From Myxococcus dinghuensis (lineage in GTDB: Bacteria > Myxococcota > Myxococcia > Myxococcales > Myxococcaceae): a DNA stretch of 64,000 bases. The stretch covers positions 372,001 to 436,000 of the forward strand of contig NZ_JAKCFB010000002.1 in NCBI RefSeq assembly GCF_024198235.1, given 5' to 3'. Positions within the stretch are counted from its first letter, which is position 1, and the number at the start of each line of letters is the position of its first letter. A program made the position numbers and the translations under genes. The notes beneath the pieces are model-generated. The model saw only the letters and a program-made list of their open reading frames with translations. It searched no databases and was not told the origin of the DNA. Shown here piece after piece: positions 8,772 to 17,662 of this stretch.

Positions 8772-9572
8772 TCACTCCGACCTGAACCCCAGTCCCTCCT
8801 GGACCTCCTCGGCGCGCAGCTCCCGCCACGCGCCCTCGACCACGTCCAGCGCGACGCCGCCCACCGACTCCCGGTGCAGCTCACGCACCGGGTGGCCCAC
8901 CGCCGCCAGCATCCGCTTCACCTGGTGGTGACGCCCCTCCGTCAACGTCAGCTCCACCACGTCCGGAGCGCGGAGCGTGGCCCCCGCGGGACGCGTGGGC
9001 CCATCCTCCAGCGCCAGCCCATCACGCAGCCGCTGGAGCGCGACCTCCCCGGGCCGTCCCGCCACGCGCGCCACGTAGCGCTTGGTCAGGTGCGTCTTTG
9101 GTGCCGTGCCGTGCCGCACCACCCGCTCGTCGTTGGTGAACAGCAGCAGCCCCGTGGTGTCGCGGTCCAGGCGCCCCACCGCGAGCCACTCGTACCCGAG
9201 CAGCACCTCCGGGAGCACCGCGCGGAGCCGCTCGAACACCGTGCCCACCCCCTCCGGGTCCGAGCCGTGCACCACCGGGCCGGAGGGCTTGTGGAACATC
9301 AACACCCGCGTGGCCAGGGACAGCTCTCGCACACGGCCATCCACCTTCACCTGACTTCCGGTGTGCACGGGGGCGAAGGGTTCCCGCTCCACCCGACCGT
9401 CCAGCTCGACGCGCCCCTCGCGAATCGCGACCTCCGCGTCGGCGCGAGGCAGCACGCCCGCGCGCCCCAGCGCCCGCGACAGCCAGTCCGCGCGTCCGTC
9501 CGGTGAAGGCGCCTCGCCGCCCCGGCGCCTCGCGGCCTCCAACCAGCGGGGCGTCTTGTGTCCTCGCGCCAT
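8772..9572 (-). CDS. RsuA/RluB-type rRNA pseudouridine synthase
   Basis: A 266-residue enzyme that isomerises uridine in rRNA. The N-terminal S4 RNA-binding domain covers about 25-75 (ALGRAGVLPRADAEVAI..GRVELDG). The catalytic domain carries GRLDRDTTGLLLFTND, whose Asp is the catalytic residue of this superfamily. The start at 9572 has a strong GAGGAGG ribosome site; a further upstream ATG would add 21 residues of low-complexity sequence. It could be RluB, RluE, RluF or RsuA by target; the sequence alone does not decide. It converges on the hydrolase gene with 5 bp between. Confidence 0.9.
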   Translation of the reverse strand: MARGHKTPRWLEAARRRGGEAPSPDGRADWLSRALGRAGVLPRADAEVAIREGRVELDGRVEREPFAPVHTGSQVKVDGRVRELSLATRVLMFHKPSGPVVHGSDPEGVGTVFERLRAVLPEVLLGYEWLAVGRLDRDTTGLLLFTNDERVVRHGTAPKTHLTKRYVARVAGRPGEVALQRLRDGLALEDGPTRPAGATLRAPDVVELTLTEGRHHQVKRMLAAVGHPVRELHRESVGGVALDVVEGAWRELRAEEVQEGLGFRSE

Positions 9573-9716
9573 CCTCTCGCCTCCTCGCTCCAGTCCGAAC
9601 CAGCCCGACATCCCATGTCTACCTTGGGGAACCAACGAGCACGTGTGGCTCCAGGCAGGCGGACGTCACGGTGGCGCCATTTGACTCCACCCGGCCCGCT
9701 CTGCCATTGCGCCGTC

Positions 9717-10967
9717 GTGGCCGTCCCCCCCGAAATCGCCGCCTCGCTGTCCCCGCATCCGCCGCTCCCGGGTCCCGCCGTTGCCTTCGCGCTGCGCCTG
9801 GGGGAGGCGCTGCACCGCTATGGGACTCCCGCGCACCGCCTCGAGGGGCTGATGCAGCGCGTGTCCGAGCGGCTGGGCCTGGAGGGGCGCTTCTTCTCCA
9901 CGCCCACGTCGCTGTTCGCGTCGTTCGGGCCGCCCGAGTCGCTGCGCACATGCCTCATCCGCGTGGAGCCCGGGGACATGGACCTGGAGCGGCTGACGCT
10001 CCTGGACATCCTCGCGGACGACGTCATCCACGCGCGCCTCACGCCCGAGGAGGGCGCGCTGCGCGTGGAGGCCATCCTCGCGCGTCCGCCGCGGTTCGGC
10101 CCCACGCTCCAGGTGGTGTGCTGGGCGCTGGCGGGGGCCGCGGGGGCGCGGCTGTTCGGCGGTGGCCTGCGGGAGATGGCGGTGGCCATGGTGAGCAGCC
10201 TGCTCATCGGCATGCTCAGCGAGCTGACGCAGCGCCAGCCCACCACGGCGCGCGTGCTGGAGCCGGTGGCGGCCATCCTCTCCTCCGCGCTGGCGGTGCT
10301 GGCCACGAGCGTCGTGGGGCCCTTGCAGGTGCAGGTCGCCACGCTGGCGGGGCTCATCGTCCTGCTCCCCGGCCTGACGCTGACGGTGGCGCTCAACGAG
10401 CTGGCCACCCGCAACCTCATCTCCGGCACCTCGCGCCTCACCGGCGCGGCCGTGGTCTTCCTCCAGTTGGGCTTCGGCGTGGCGCTGGGCAGTCGGCTCT
10501 CGGTGGTGCTGCCGCCGCCCGCCATCCTCCCGCCCCCCGAGCCGCTCCCCGCCTGGACGCAGGGCCTGGCGCTGGCCATCGCGGGGCTGGCCATCGGCGT
10601 GTTGTTCCGCGCGCGTCCGCGCGACTGGGGTTGGATTGCCGCCGCGGGGACGTTCGCCTTCACGGGCGCGCGCTATGGCTCCGAGCTGCTGGGGCCACAA
10701 CTGGGGGCCTTCGTGGGGGCGCTCCTCCTGGGCATCGGCGGCAACGTGCTCGCGCGGCTGCGCAACAAGCCCTCCGTCACCGTCGTCGTGCCGGGGCTGA
10801 TGCTGCTGGTGCCCGGCAGCGTGGGCTTCCGCAGCCTGTCGTCCCTGCTGGAGCGGGACGTGGTGGCCGGGGTGGACACGGCCTTCAACATGCTGATGGT
10901 GGCCGTGGCGCTGGTGGCGGGCCTCCTGTCCGCCAACGCCCTCGTGCCGCCGCGCAAGGTGCTCTGA
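9717..10967 (+). CDS. ThrE-like threonine/serine exporter family membrane protein
   Basis: About 416 residues. The N-terminal cytosolic part (about 20-120) matches the DUF1212 half of ThrE proteins (LGEALHRYGTPAHRLEGLM, then TSLFASF). It is followed by about ten hydrophobic segments that cover the DUF1212 and DUF3815 membrane regions. These proteins export threonine or serine in Corynebacterium, but many homologues have no tested substrate. The start is uncertain: the frame is open to 9558, but the GTG at 9717 begins where family homology begins and leaves 144 bp to the divergent pseudouridine synthase gene. No good ribosome site is seen. Confidence 0.8.
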   Translation: MAVPPEIAASLSPHPPLPGPAVAFALRLGEALHRYGTPAHRLEGLMQRVSERLGLEGRFFSTPTSLFASFGPPESLRTCLIRVEPGDMDLERLTLLDILADDVIHARLTPEEGALRVEAILARPPRFGPTLQVVCWALAGAAGARLFGGGLREMAVAMVSSLLIGMLSELTQRQPTTARVLEPVAAILSSALAVLATSVVGPLQVQVATLAGLIVLLPGLTLTVALNELATRNLISGTSRLTGAAVVFLQLGFGVALGSRLSVVLPPPAILPPPEPLPAWTQGLALAIAGLAIGVLFRARPRDWGWIAAAGTFAFTGARYGSELLGPQLGAFVGALLLGIGGNVLARLRNKPSVTVVVPGLMLLVPGSVGFRSLSSLLERDVVAGVDTAFNMLMVAVALVAGLLSANALVPPRKVL

Positions 10968-10968
10968 C

Positions 10969-11385
10969 TCAGCCCTGGCGGGTGAAGTAGAGGGCCGCCA
11001 GCGCGAGCAGGAAGTACGGGACGAGGCCGCCCGCGCCCGCGTAGTCCTTGGCCATGCGCTGGCCGAAGAACAGGCACACCAGCGACACCGCGGACAGGAG
11101 CGCGCCGAGGAAGGCCAGAAACGCGGAGCCCGTGAAGACGAGCGCCACGACACCCGCGGCGCTCGACGCGCCCGAGGACAGCTCCAGCAGGGTGATGACG
11201 CCGAGCATCAGCGGCACCACGCCCCGCAGGGGGCTCTTGGCGAAGTGGCCGGTGAGCCAGCCGAGGTTGCCCTTCCAGTCCACCACCTTGTCCAGCCCGG
11301 ACTGGAGGAAGAGGATGGCGAGGAAGGCGGCACAGAGCGCCTGGAGCAGCCACACCGTGAACTGGGTCGATTCGAATGCCGGCAT
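10969..11385 (-). CDS. DoxX-like small membrane protein
   Basis: A 138-residue protein with four predicted membrane helices. The first contains LFLQSGLDKVVDWKGNLGWL, which resembles DoxX/SURF4-type proteins, and others run through VVPLMLGVITLLEL and FLAFLGALLSAVSLVCLFFG. The stop lies 1 bp from the convergent ThrE-like gene stop. No catalytic motif. DoxX-family members have been linked to thiol or quinone oxidation, but nothing here supports a specific role. Confidence 0.75.
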   Translation of the reverse strand: MPAFESTQFTVWLLQALCAAFLAILFLQSGLDKVVDWKGNLGWLTGHFAKSPLRGVVPLMLGVITLLELSSGASSAAGVVALVFTGSAFLAFLGALLSAVSLVCLFFGQRMAKDYAGAGGLVPYFLLALAALYFTRQG

Positions 11386-11505
11386 GGCGCGGCACTCTAG
11401 CCGCCCGGCGCCCGGGCCCAAGTCTTCTGCGTCGGAGGGCAGGCGGCCGAGCCGGGGGGCCGTCCCCCCCTTCCCTCCCACGGAACCGACCCTAGCTTCA
11501 CGGGC

Positions 11506-12678
11506 ATGGCTTCCGAGCAGACCGCCCGCCGGGTGTTCACGGGCCTCATCCTGCTGTCCATCGTCCTGCTGGCCCTGGTCATCCAGCCCTTCGCCAAGGG
11601 CTTCTTCCTGGCGGCGGTGCTGGCGGGGGTCCTCCACGGCCTGCACGAGCGGCTGACGCGCAAGCTGCGCGGCCGCAAGAACGTGTCGGCCGGGCTCATC
11701 TGCGCCGCCGTCATCCTGGCGCTGCTGGTGCCGGTGGGTGGCCTCACCGCGTTCGTCGTGGCGGAGGTGTCCGCGGGCGCGCAGTTCGTGACGAAGACGG
11801 TGCAGCAGGAGGGCGTGGAGGGCCTGGTGCAGAAGCTGCCGGGGCCGGTGCGCGACGGCGCCGAGCGCCTCATGGCGCGACTGCCCGTGGAGGAGGTCCA
11901 CCTGGACGAGACGCTCCAGCAGCAGGTGAGCAGCCAGGGCGGGACGGCGGCGCGCGCGGTGACGGGGGCGGTGGCGGCCACCGGCTCCATCGCCTTCCAG
12001 ACGGTGATGATGCTCATCGCCCTGTTCTTCTTCCTCACGGACGGCCGCGAGCTGGTGCACTGGCTGGAGAGCGTGTCGCCGCTGCGGCCGGGCGAGACGC
12101 TGGAGATCATGCGCGAGTTCCGCGGCGTGTCCGGCGCGGTGCTCGCGTCCTCGCTGGCCACCGCCGGGGTCCAGGCGCTCGCGGCGCTCATCGGCTTCCT
12201 CATCGTCCAGGTGCCCGCGCCGCTGTTCTTCGCGGGGGTCGCCTTCTTCATGGCGCTCATCCCCGCGGTGGGCGCGGCCATCGTCGTGCTGGTGGCCGCC
12301 GCGCTGATGTTCTTCAGCGGTCATCCCTGGGCCGCGCTGTTCCTCGCCGTCTGGGGCACCGTGGTGGTGGGGCTGGTGGACAACATCGTCAAGCCGCTGC
12401 TCGCCAAGCGCGGCATGCACCAGCACGGCGCCATCGTCTTCTTCGCGCTCCTGGGCGGCCTCGCGGCGTTCGGGACGGTGGGCCTCCTGCTCGGCCCGCT
12501 CATCGTCGCCTTCTTCCTGGCCCTGGTGCGCATCTACGAGCGCGACTACGGCCGCGACCACCCGCCTCCGGAGAGCCCGGCCACGCCCGGCCCGGAGACA
12601 GCGCCCGACGGGCCCGGCGCGTCGCTGGCGCGCGAGGGACCACCCTCCCGGCTCTCCGGGCCCGACGAGCGTCACTGA
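11506..12678 (+). CDS. AI-2E family transporter (PerM-like)
   Basis: A 390-residue membrane protein of the AI-2E/PerM family. It has the usual pattern of N-terminal paired helices (ILLALVIQPFAKGFFLAAVLAGVL), a soluble middle region (about 90-160) and a helical C-half. The C-half contains ALIPAVGAAIVVLVAA and the signature VDNIVKPLLAKRG. The last 40 residues are a Pro-rich tail. Substrates vary in this family (autoinducer-2, ions, others), so none is assigned. The start ATG at 11506 fits the first membrane helix. Confidence 0.88.
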   Translation: MASEQTARRVFTGLILLSIVLLALVIQPFAKGFFLAAVLAGVLHGLHERLTRKLRGRKNVSAGLICAAVILALLVPVGGLTAFVVAEVSAGAQFVTKTVQQEGVEGLVQKLPGPVRDGAERLMARLPVEEVHLDETLQQQVSSQGGTAARAVTGAVAATGSIAFQTVMMLIALFFFLTDGRELVHWLESVSPLRPGETLEIMREFRGVSGAVLASSLATAGVQALAALIGFLIVQVPAPLFFAGVAFFMALIPAVGAAIVVLVAAALMFFSGHPWAALFLAVWGTVVVGLVDNIVKPLLAKRGMHQHGAIVFFALLGGLAAFGTVGLLLGPLIVAFFLALVRIYERDYGRDHPPPESPATPGPETAPDGPGASLAREGPPSRLSGPDERH

Positions 12679-12735
12679 CGACCGCGCGCCCCGGACACCG
12701 GCCAGGATGCCGGAGCCCGGGACACGCGGAGGACC

Positions 12736-14439
12736 TCAGAACGCCGCGCCGCTGGTGCGCTTGCCCGGCGAGGTGGACAGGCTGGACAGGCTGGTGTGCA
12801 GCACGAAGGACGCGCCGGCGGAGAGGTCCGGGCTGCGGTTCGCGGAGACACCGTCCGTGCCCGACACGGCGGAGGACAGCGTGGCGGTGTCCACCACCGT
12901 GCCCGACGCGTTCTTCACCGTCACCGTGTCACCGCTGTTGCCCAGGCTGAGGGTGCCCGTGGACGCCGCCACCGCGCCCGGGGTGCCGGAGGGGATGCCC
13001 GACGCGCCGCCGAACACCACCACCACGCCACCCGCGGCCACCGTCGTCCCGGAGGGGAAGGTGTGCCGCACGCTCGTCGAGTCGGACACCGTCCATCCGC
13101 CGATGTTCACCGCCGCCGAGCCCGTGTTCACCAGCTCCACGAACTCGCCGTTGACGTCGGAGCCCAGCTCGTTCACCAGCACCTCGTTGATGAGCAGCGT
13201 GCCGGTGCCGCCCCCCCCGGAGGAGGTGATGGTGAAGGCCGCGTCGCTGGTGTCGGTGGTGCTGGCGTTGGCCGTGTCCGTCACGCGCACGCGCGCGGCG
13301 GTGCTCGTGGTGGACGGCAGCGTCCACGACAGGCCGCCCGCGGAGGCGGACACGCTGGAGGACAGCGTCGTCCAGGTGCTGCCGTCGAGCGTGTACTCCA
13401 CCTTCACGGTGGAGATGCCGGAGGCCGTCCAGGTGATGGTCCGCGCGCTGCCCGCCGTCCAGCTCTCGCCGCCGTTGGGCGAGGTCACCGTCACGCTGGA
13501 CGACACCGTGTCACCGGGGATGAGGAAGTCCTTGATGATGGCCATGTGCTGCATGCCGGAGGCGCCGCTGTCGGCGGCCAGCGCCGGGGACAGCTCGGAG
13601 ATGGGCGAGTACACCCGCGTGTCCGCGACCAGGCCGTTGGCGAACGAGCTGCCGCCGATGACCACCGCCGTCTGGTAGGGGCGCAGGTCGCCGTCCACGA
13701 GGACGTGGTCGTACGGCGAGCTGCGGCCCGCGTTGGTGTTGGTGTTGCCGTTGCGGTCCGCCGGGTACGGGCTGGCCGTCGACACCACCTGGGAGAACGT
13801 GCTGAACGCCGCCTCGCTGCGGCTGCCGGTGTTGAAGTCACCGCCGATGACCAGATAGTCGGACGCGGGGACCTTGGACTGGATGAAGCCGACCAGGCTC
13901 GTGGCCTCCGCGTTGCGCGTGCTCGCGTTGGACGTCAGCAGGTGCACGCTCACCGCCCATAGGTCCTTGGGGCCCGGGATGTCGATGCGCGCCCACGCGA
14001 AGTCGCGGTTGGAGACCTGGGGGTCGTCCCACTCGCCCGACTCGAGGATGGGATAGCGGCTGATGATGCCGTTGGGAATCTGCGCGCCGGACTCCCGGTA
14101 GTAGGAGAAGCCCGTGCCGAACGCGGTGTCGACGAAGCTGCGGATGTCCGCCGCGGAGTCCGTCTTGTAGTTGAACTCCTGGATCATCACGATGTCGGGC
14201 GCGGTGCCCTGGAAGATGCGGATGCCGTGGCCCGGGTCATAGTCCTGCCCCGTTCCACTGGAGAGGTTGGCCGCCATCAGCCGGAGGCGGACGTTGGCGA
14301 GCGAGTCCTCGCGCTCGACCAGCCCGGAGGATTCCGCGGCGGGGTCGACGCCCCCACACGCGGTGAGCACGAAGGCGAGCGCGGCCGCCCAGGGGCGCCA
14401 CGACGATACGGCACTCGATGAGACCACGGTGTTTCGCAC
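12736..14439 (-). CDS. Secreted lipoprotein: nuclease-like EEP domain plus lamin-tail domain
   Basis: A 567-residue protein with GTG start at 14439 (AGGA upstream), chosen because it gives a clean lipoprotein signal with lipobox LTAC (Cys28). Domains in order: an endonuclease/exonuclease/phosphatase domain (about 45-305; MAANLSSGTG, IQEFNY, GGDFNTGS, SPYDHVLVD), an Ig-like Ser-Thr-rich domain (about 310-400; GGESWTAGSARTITWTASG), then a lamin-tail (LTD) domain (about 415-530; LLINEVLVNELG, GEFVELVN, LGNSGDTVTV). The EEP residues needed for phosphodiester cleavage look present. An outer-membrane-attached or secreted nuclease or phosphodiesterase is likely; the LTD probably handles binding. LTD proteins are common in myxobacteria. 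Confidence 0.88.
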   Translation of the reverse strand: MRNTVVSSSAVSSWRPWAAALAFVLTACGGVDPAAESSGLVEREDSLANVRLRLMAANLSSGTGQDYDPGHGIRIFQGTAPDIVMIQEFNYKTDSAADIRSFVDTAFGTGFSYYRESGAQIPNGIISRYPILESGEWDDPQVSNRDFAWARIDIPGPKDLWAVSVHLLTSNASTRNAEATSLVGFIQSKVPASDYLVIGGDFNTGSRSEAAFSTFSQVVSTASPYPADRNGNTNTNAGRSSPYDHVLVDGDLRPYQTAVVIGGSSFANGLVADTRVYSPISELSPALAADSGASGMQHMAIIKDFLIPGDTVSSSVTVTSPNGGESWTAGSARTITWTASGISTVKVEYTLDGSTWTTLSSSVSASAGGLSWTLPSTTSTAARVRVTDTANASTTDTSDAAFTITSSGGGGTGTLLINEVLVNELGSDVNGEFVELVNTGSAAVNIGGWTVSDSTSVRHTFPSGTTVAAGGVVVVFGGASGIPSGTPGAVAASTGTLSLGNSGDTVTVKNASGTVVDTATLSSAVSGTDGVSANRSPDLSAGASFVLHTSLSSLSTSPGKRTSGAAF

Positions 14440-14568
14440 GATGTCCGGTCCTGCTCCCGGGAGGGGAGCCGTTGAGGGTCGGAGACGACTGCTGAACGAG
14501 TGGCCCCAGGCAGCCGCTGCCCGGAGCCACGCCCTCAACTTAGCTGGCGAATGCAGTCACGCGGCGCG

Positions 14569-14586
14569 TGAAACACGATTGAAACA
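14569..14586. promoter_or_regulatory. Direct repeat TGAAACA spaced one helical turn
   Basis: Two copies of TGAAACA are separated by CGAT, so the repeats are 11 bp apart. They lie in the 156-bp gap upstream of the minus-strand lipoprotein gene, in a locally AT-richer patch. The arrangement fits an activator or repressor site, but no regulator is assigned. Confidence 0.3.
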
Positions 14587-14595
14587 GACTTCGCG

Positions 14596-15072
14596 CTACG
14601 GAGAGAGGGCCGCGGCGGTGGACATCGCGACGAAGACGTAGCGCAGGCCCTTGCCCAGCGTGACGAACACGACGAACGGCAGGGGCCTGACGCCCACCAC
14701 GCCGCCGGCGATGACGAACGCGTCACCCACGATGGGCAGCCACGACATCAACAGCGCCGGCGCGCCCCACGTGCGGAGTCGGGCCTCGACGCGCGCCATG
14801 CGGGGCCCCTCGCTCTCGCGGCGCCGCGCGTACCACCGTCCCAACGCGCCACCGCCCCCACGCGCCACCCACTGCCCCAGCACGTAGAGCGAGAGCGCGC
14901 CCAGGACGTTGCCCACCGTGGCCACGCCCGTGGCGACCAGGGGCGACGCGCCCCCATAGATGAGCGCCGCCAGCAGGGCCTCGGACGGCACGGGCACCAC
15001 CGACCCCGCGAGCACCGCGACCAGGAAGAGGCCTGGGAGACCCCAGGCGGCGAGAAGGGAGGCGTCGGGCAT
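14596..15072 (-). CDS. YqaA-family (DedA/SNARE-associated-like) membrane protein
   Basis: A 158-residue membrane protein. Features are VVPVPSEALLAALIYGG, then GNVLGALSLYVLGQWVARG, a basic loop rich in Arg, and LPIVGDAFVIAGGVVGV with GKGLRYVF near the end. That arrangement matches YqaA-type relatives of the DedA family. These act in membrane homeostasis or lipid/ion transport, with unsettled function. ATG at 15072 was taken because family similarity starts there; an ATG at 15117 would add 15 residues. No strong ribosome site at either. Confidence 0.8.
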   Translation of the reverse strand: MPDASLLAAWGLPGLFLVAVLAGSVVPVPSEALLAALIYGGASPLVATGVATVGNVLGALSLYVLGQWVARGGGGALGRWYARRRESEGPRMARVEARLRTWGAPALLMSWLPIVGDAFVIAGGVVGVRPLPFVVFVTLGKGLRYVFVAMSTAAALSP

Positions 15073-15367
15073 GGAGAGGTGGGCAAAAGGAGCCACGTCA
15101 GTGTGCCACGACCACATCCCGGACCCGAGCGATTCCCACCGGGCCCCGCCACCCCGGTCCGTCCGGGGCCGGGCGGGCATCCACGGGCCTCCCGCCCGCG
15201 TCCGGGAGGTGCTTCGTCCGCACGTTTTGCGCCCCTCCCCATCCCCGCGCACGAAATGCAGCCATCCGCGGAGCGTGTCGCTCGGGTCACGAGGGAGCGA
15301 GGGCGACGGCGCACGCCTTGCTATGGGCAGGGGGTGTCACCCCCCACGCGTGAAGGACCTCCGAGAC

Positions 15368-16522
15368 ATGAGCAGCAGCGGCCACACTCCCGTACCGGGC
15401 CTCAGCAACGACCTCCGAATCGTCCCGGTGGAGATCGCACCCGAGACGTTCTGGGTGGGAAAGCGGGAGCCCGGAAACATCTTCTACGCCAATCCCTATC
15501 TCCGGCGCTTCCGCGGCACGGACGCGAAGACGCAGCGCGCGTCGGAGTTCAATCTCCTCATCGACCCGGGCTCCAGCAGCGACTTCTCCACCATCCACAC
15601 GAAGGTGACGTCGCTCATCGGGGGAATGGAGCGACTGTCGGCCCTCTTCATCAACCACCAGGACCCGGACGTGGGTTCGTCCGCGAGCATCATCTCCGCG
15701 CGGTACGCGCCGCGCGCGGGCATCCTGTGCTCGGAGGACACCTGGCGGCTCATCGTCCACCAGAACCTGCCGCGCCACCGCTTCATCCCCACGGAGAAGT
15801 TCGCGCAGGGGCTCAGCGTCCCCACCGGCCACAAGCTCCTGCCGGTGCCCTCGCCCTTCTGCCACTTCCGCGGCGCGGTGATGCTCTACGACCCGCAGAC
15901 CCGCGTGCTCTTCACCGGAGACCTCTTCGGTGGCCTCACCGACGCCAACGCCAAGGGCCTGTGGGCGGACGAGTCGGACTGGGCGGGCATCCGCGCCTTC
16001 CATCAAATCTACATGCCGGTGAACGCCGCGCTGTCCCGGACGGTGGCCGCCATCCGCAAGCTCACCCCCGCGGTCGAAATCATCGCGCCCCAGCATGGCC
16101 GCGTCATCCGGGGCCCGCTCGTGCAGCAGTTCCTGGAGCGGATGGAGCGGCTCCAGGTGGGCCTGGACATCATGGACGAGGCGCAGGACCGCACCCACCT
16201 GCAGGCGTGGAACGCCGTGCTGGACCGGGTGATCGCGCTGGCGCGTGGCTACCTGGGTGAATCGGCGGACGTGAAGCTGGGCTCGAGCACGGAGCTGCCG
16301 GACACGGCGACGTTCGAGGGCACCCGGCTGGTCGTGAACAAGATGGGCAAGTGGACCGTGGAGCACGTGGTAGACCTGCTGTGCAAGGGAGAGCCCCCCG
16401 AAATCGCGGGGCCCATCATGGTGGAGGCCACCAGCGCCGCCGCCGAATACAACCTGCCCACGCCGCACCTGGACATCGAAGGCGCGGGAGCGCCGTCGCA
16501 CATCTCGCTGCTGGACCCGTGA
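15368..16522 (+). CDS. Metallo-beta-lactamase-fold diiron (ODP) protein
   Basis: A 384-residue protein with a flavodiiron-type metallo-beta-lactamase domain (about 55-260). Metal-site motifs are NHQDPDVGSS (96-105), FTGDLFGG and PQHG. The HQDPD form instead of HxExDH is typical of oxygen-binding diiron (ODP) proteins that sense or bind O2. No flavodoxin domain follows; the last 120 residues are helical with a small C-terminal extension. The Ser/Thr kinase gene starts 39 bp downstream, so the pair may couple O2 or redox state to phosphorylation. The fold is sure; the sensing role is inferred. Confidence 0.82.
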   Translation: MSSSGHTPVPGLSNDLRIVPVEIAPETFWVGKREPGNIFYANPYLRRFRGTDAKTQRASEFNLLIDPGSSSDFSTIHTKVTSLIGGMERLSALFINHQDPDVGSSASIISARYAPRAGILCSEDTWRLIVHQNLPRHRFIPTEKFAQGLSVPTGHKLLPVPSPFCHFRGAVMLYDPQTRVLFTGDLFGGLTDANAKGLWADESDWAGIRAFHQIYMPVNAALSRTVAAIRKLTPAVEIIAPQHGRVIRGPLVQQFLERMERLQVGLDIMDEAQDRTHLQAWNAVLDRVIALARGYLGESADVKLGSSTELPDTATFEGTRLVVNKMGKWTVEHVVDLLCKGEPPEIAGPIMVEATSAAAEYNLPTPHLDIEGAGAPSHISLLDP

Positions 16523-16561
16523 CGCACGTCGCGGAGCCGAGGGACGCCGAGGGAGGGAGCG

Positions 16562-17662
16562 TTGGCTTCGACGGAAGAAGACTCCGGTGGAGTGATGTAC
16601 CTGGGCACGCCACCGGAGCCCGCGGCGCGGGAGGCGCCGGAACGACCCGCCGTACACGAGGACCATCCGTGGGGCCCCGCGCCGGTGACGCCGCCGCCAG
16701 CCGTGTCCCTGGCGGACACGCTGCGTCCGGTGACGCCCCTGGCCCCCGTGTCTCCGCACGGCACGCTGCTGCAGGGCATCGCCACCCCCGCGCCGCCCCC
16801 CTCCCAGGTGCGGGGCCTGGTGCCCGGGCAGCTCGTGGCGCAGCGCTACCGCGTGGAGCGGTGGCTGGGCGCGGGGGGCAGCTCCACCGTCTACGAGGCC
16901 ACCGACCTGTCGTTGAACCTCCGCGTGGCGCTCAAGGTGCTGGCCACGCCCCATGCGGAGGCGAACACGGTGGCGCGCTTCCGCCAGGAGGTGGAGCACG
17001 CGCGGGCGCTCGAACACGTCAACATCCTGCGCGTCTTCGACGTGGGCATGGACGGCGACCGCCACTTCCTCACGGTGGAGTTCCTGGAGGGCATGGACCT
17101 GCGCCAGCGGATGCTGGAGCGGCGCCCCACGCTCGGGGAGGCGCTGCGCTGGCTGACCCACGCCGCGGTGGCGCTGGAGCACGCGCACGGGCGCGGGGTG
17201 CTGCACCGGGACGTCAAGCCCGCCAACCTCTTCATCACCCGCACGGGCGTGCTCAAGCTGATGGACTTCGGCCTGGCCAAGAGCACCCACGTCGCGGGGA
17301 CGACGACGCAGGGCGCGGTGCTCGGGACGCCGGAGTACATGGCCCCCGAGCAGGTCATGGGCAGCCCTCCCCTGTCCCCCTCCACGGACCTGTATGCCCT
17401 GGGCGTGGTGGCCTACGAGCTGTGCACCGGTCAGCTCCCGTTCCGCCACACGGACCCGGTGCCGCTGATGTTCCTGCACGTGCAGCAGCCGCCAGTCCCT
17501 CCCCGCACGCTGTGCCCCGGACTGCCGGAGCCCTTCGAGCGCGTCATCCTGAAGCTGCTGGAGAAGCAGCCGGAGCATCGCTACGCGAACGCGGGCGAGC
17601 TGCGCTCCGCCCTCGCGAAGCTGTGGCCCTGGGCCTTCAACGAGGCGGCGGCAAGAGGATGA
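16562..17662 (+). CDS. Hanks-type serine/threonine protein kinase
   Basis: A 366-residue soluble kinase. Residues 1-85 are Pro/Ala-rich. The kinase domain runs about 96-362 with the Gly loop LGAGGSSTV, catalytic Lys125 (VALKVL), HRDVKPANL (Asp217), DFGLAK (Asp235) and GTPEYMAPEQ. All catalytic residues are present. There is no membrane helix, PASTA or other sensor domain, and the protein ends right after the kinase lobe. TTG start at 16562 is chosen because GGGAGGGAG lies immediately upstream. It follows the ODP gene by 39 bp, suggesting an operon and a possible functional link. Confidence 0.93.
   Translation: MASTEEDSGGVMYLGTPPEPAAREAPERPAVHEDHPWGPAPVTPPPAVSLADTLRPVTPLAPVSPHGTLLQGIATPAPPPSQVRGLVPGQLVAQRYRVERWLGAGGSSTVYEATDLSLNLRVALKVLATPHAEANTVARFRQEVEHARALEHVNILRVFDVGMDGDRHFLTVEFLEGMDLRQRMLERRPTLGEALRWLTHAAVALEHAHGRGVLHRDVKPANLFITRTGVLKLMDFGLAKSTHVAGTTTQGAVLGTPEYMAPEQVMGSPPLSPSTDLYALGVVAYELCTGQLPFRHTDPVPLMFLHVQQPPVPPRTLCPGLPEPFERVILKLLEKQPEHRYANAGELRSALAKLWPWAFNEAAARG

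Noticed and set aside
9666-11153. Minus-strand 495-codon frame over the ThrE-like gene
   Set aside because: Low-complexity Arg/Gln/His translation; the plus frame has a proper membrane protein pattern.
15073-15367. Possible N-terminal extension of the ODP gene back to 14960
   Set aside because: The extra residues are low-complexity and overlap the divergent YqaA gene; family similarity starts at the ATG at 15368.
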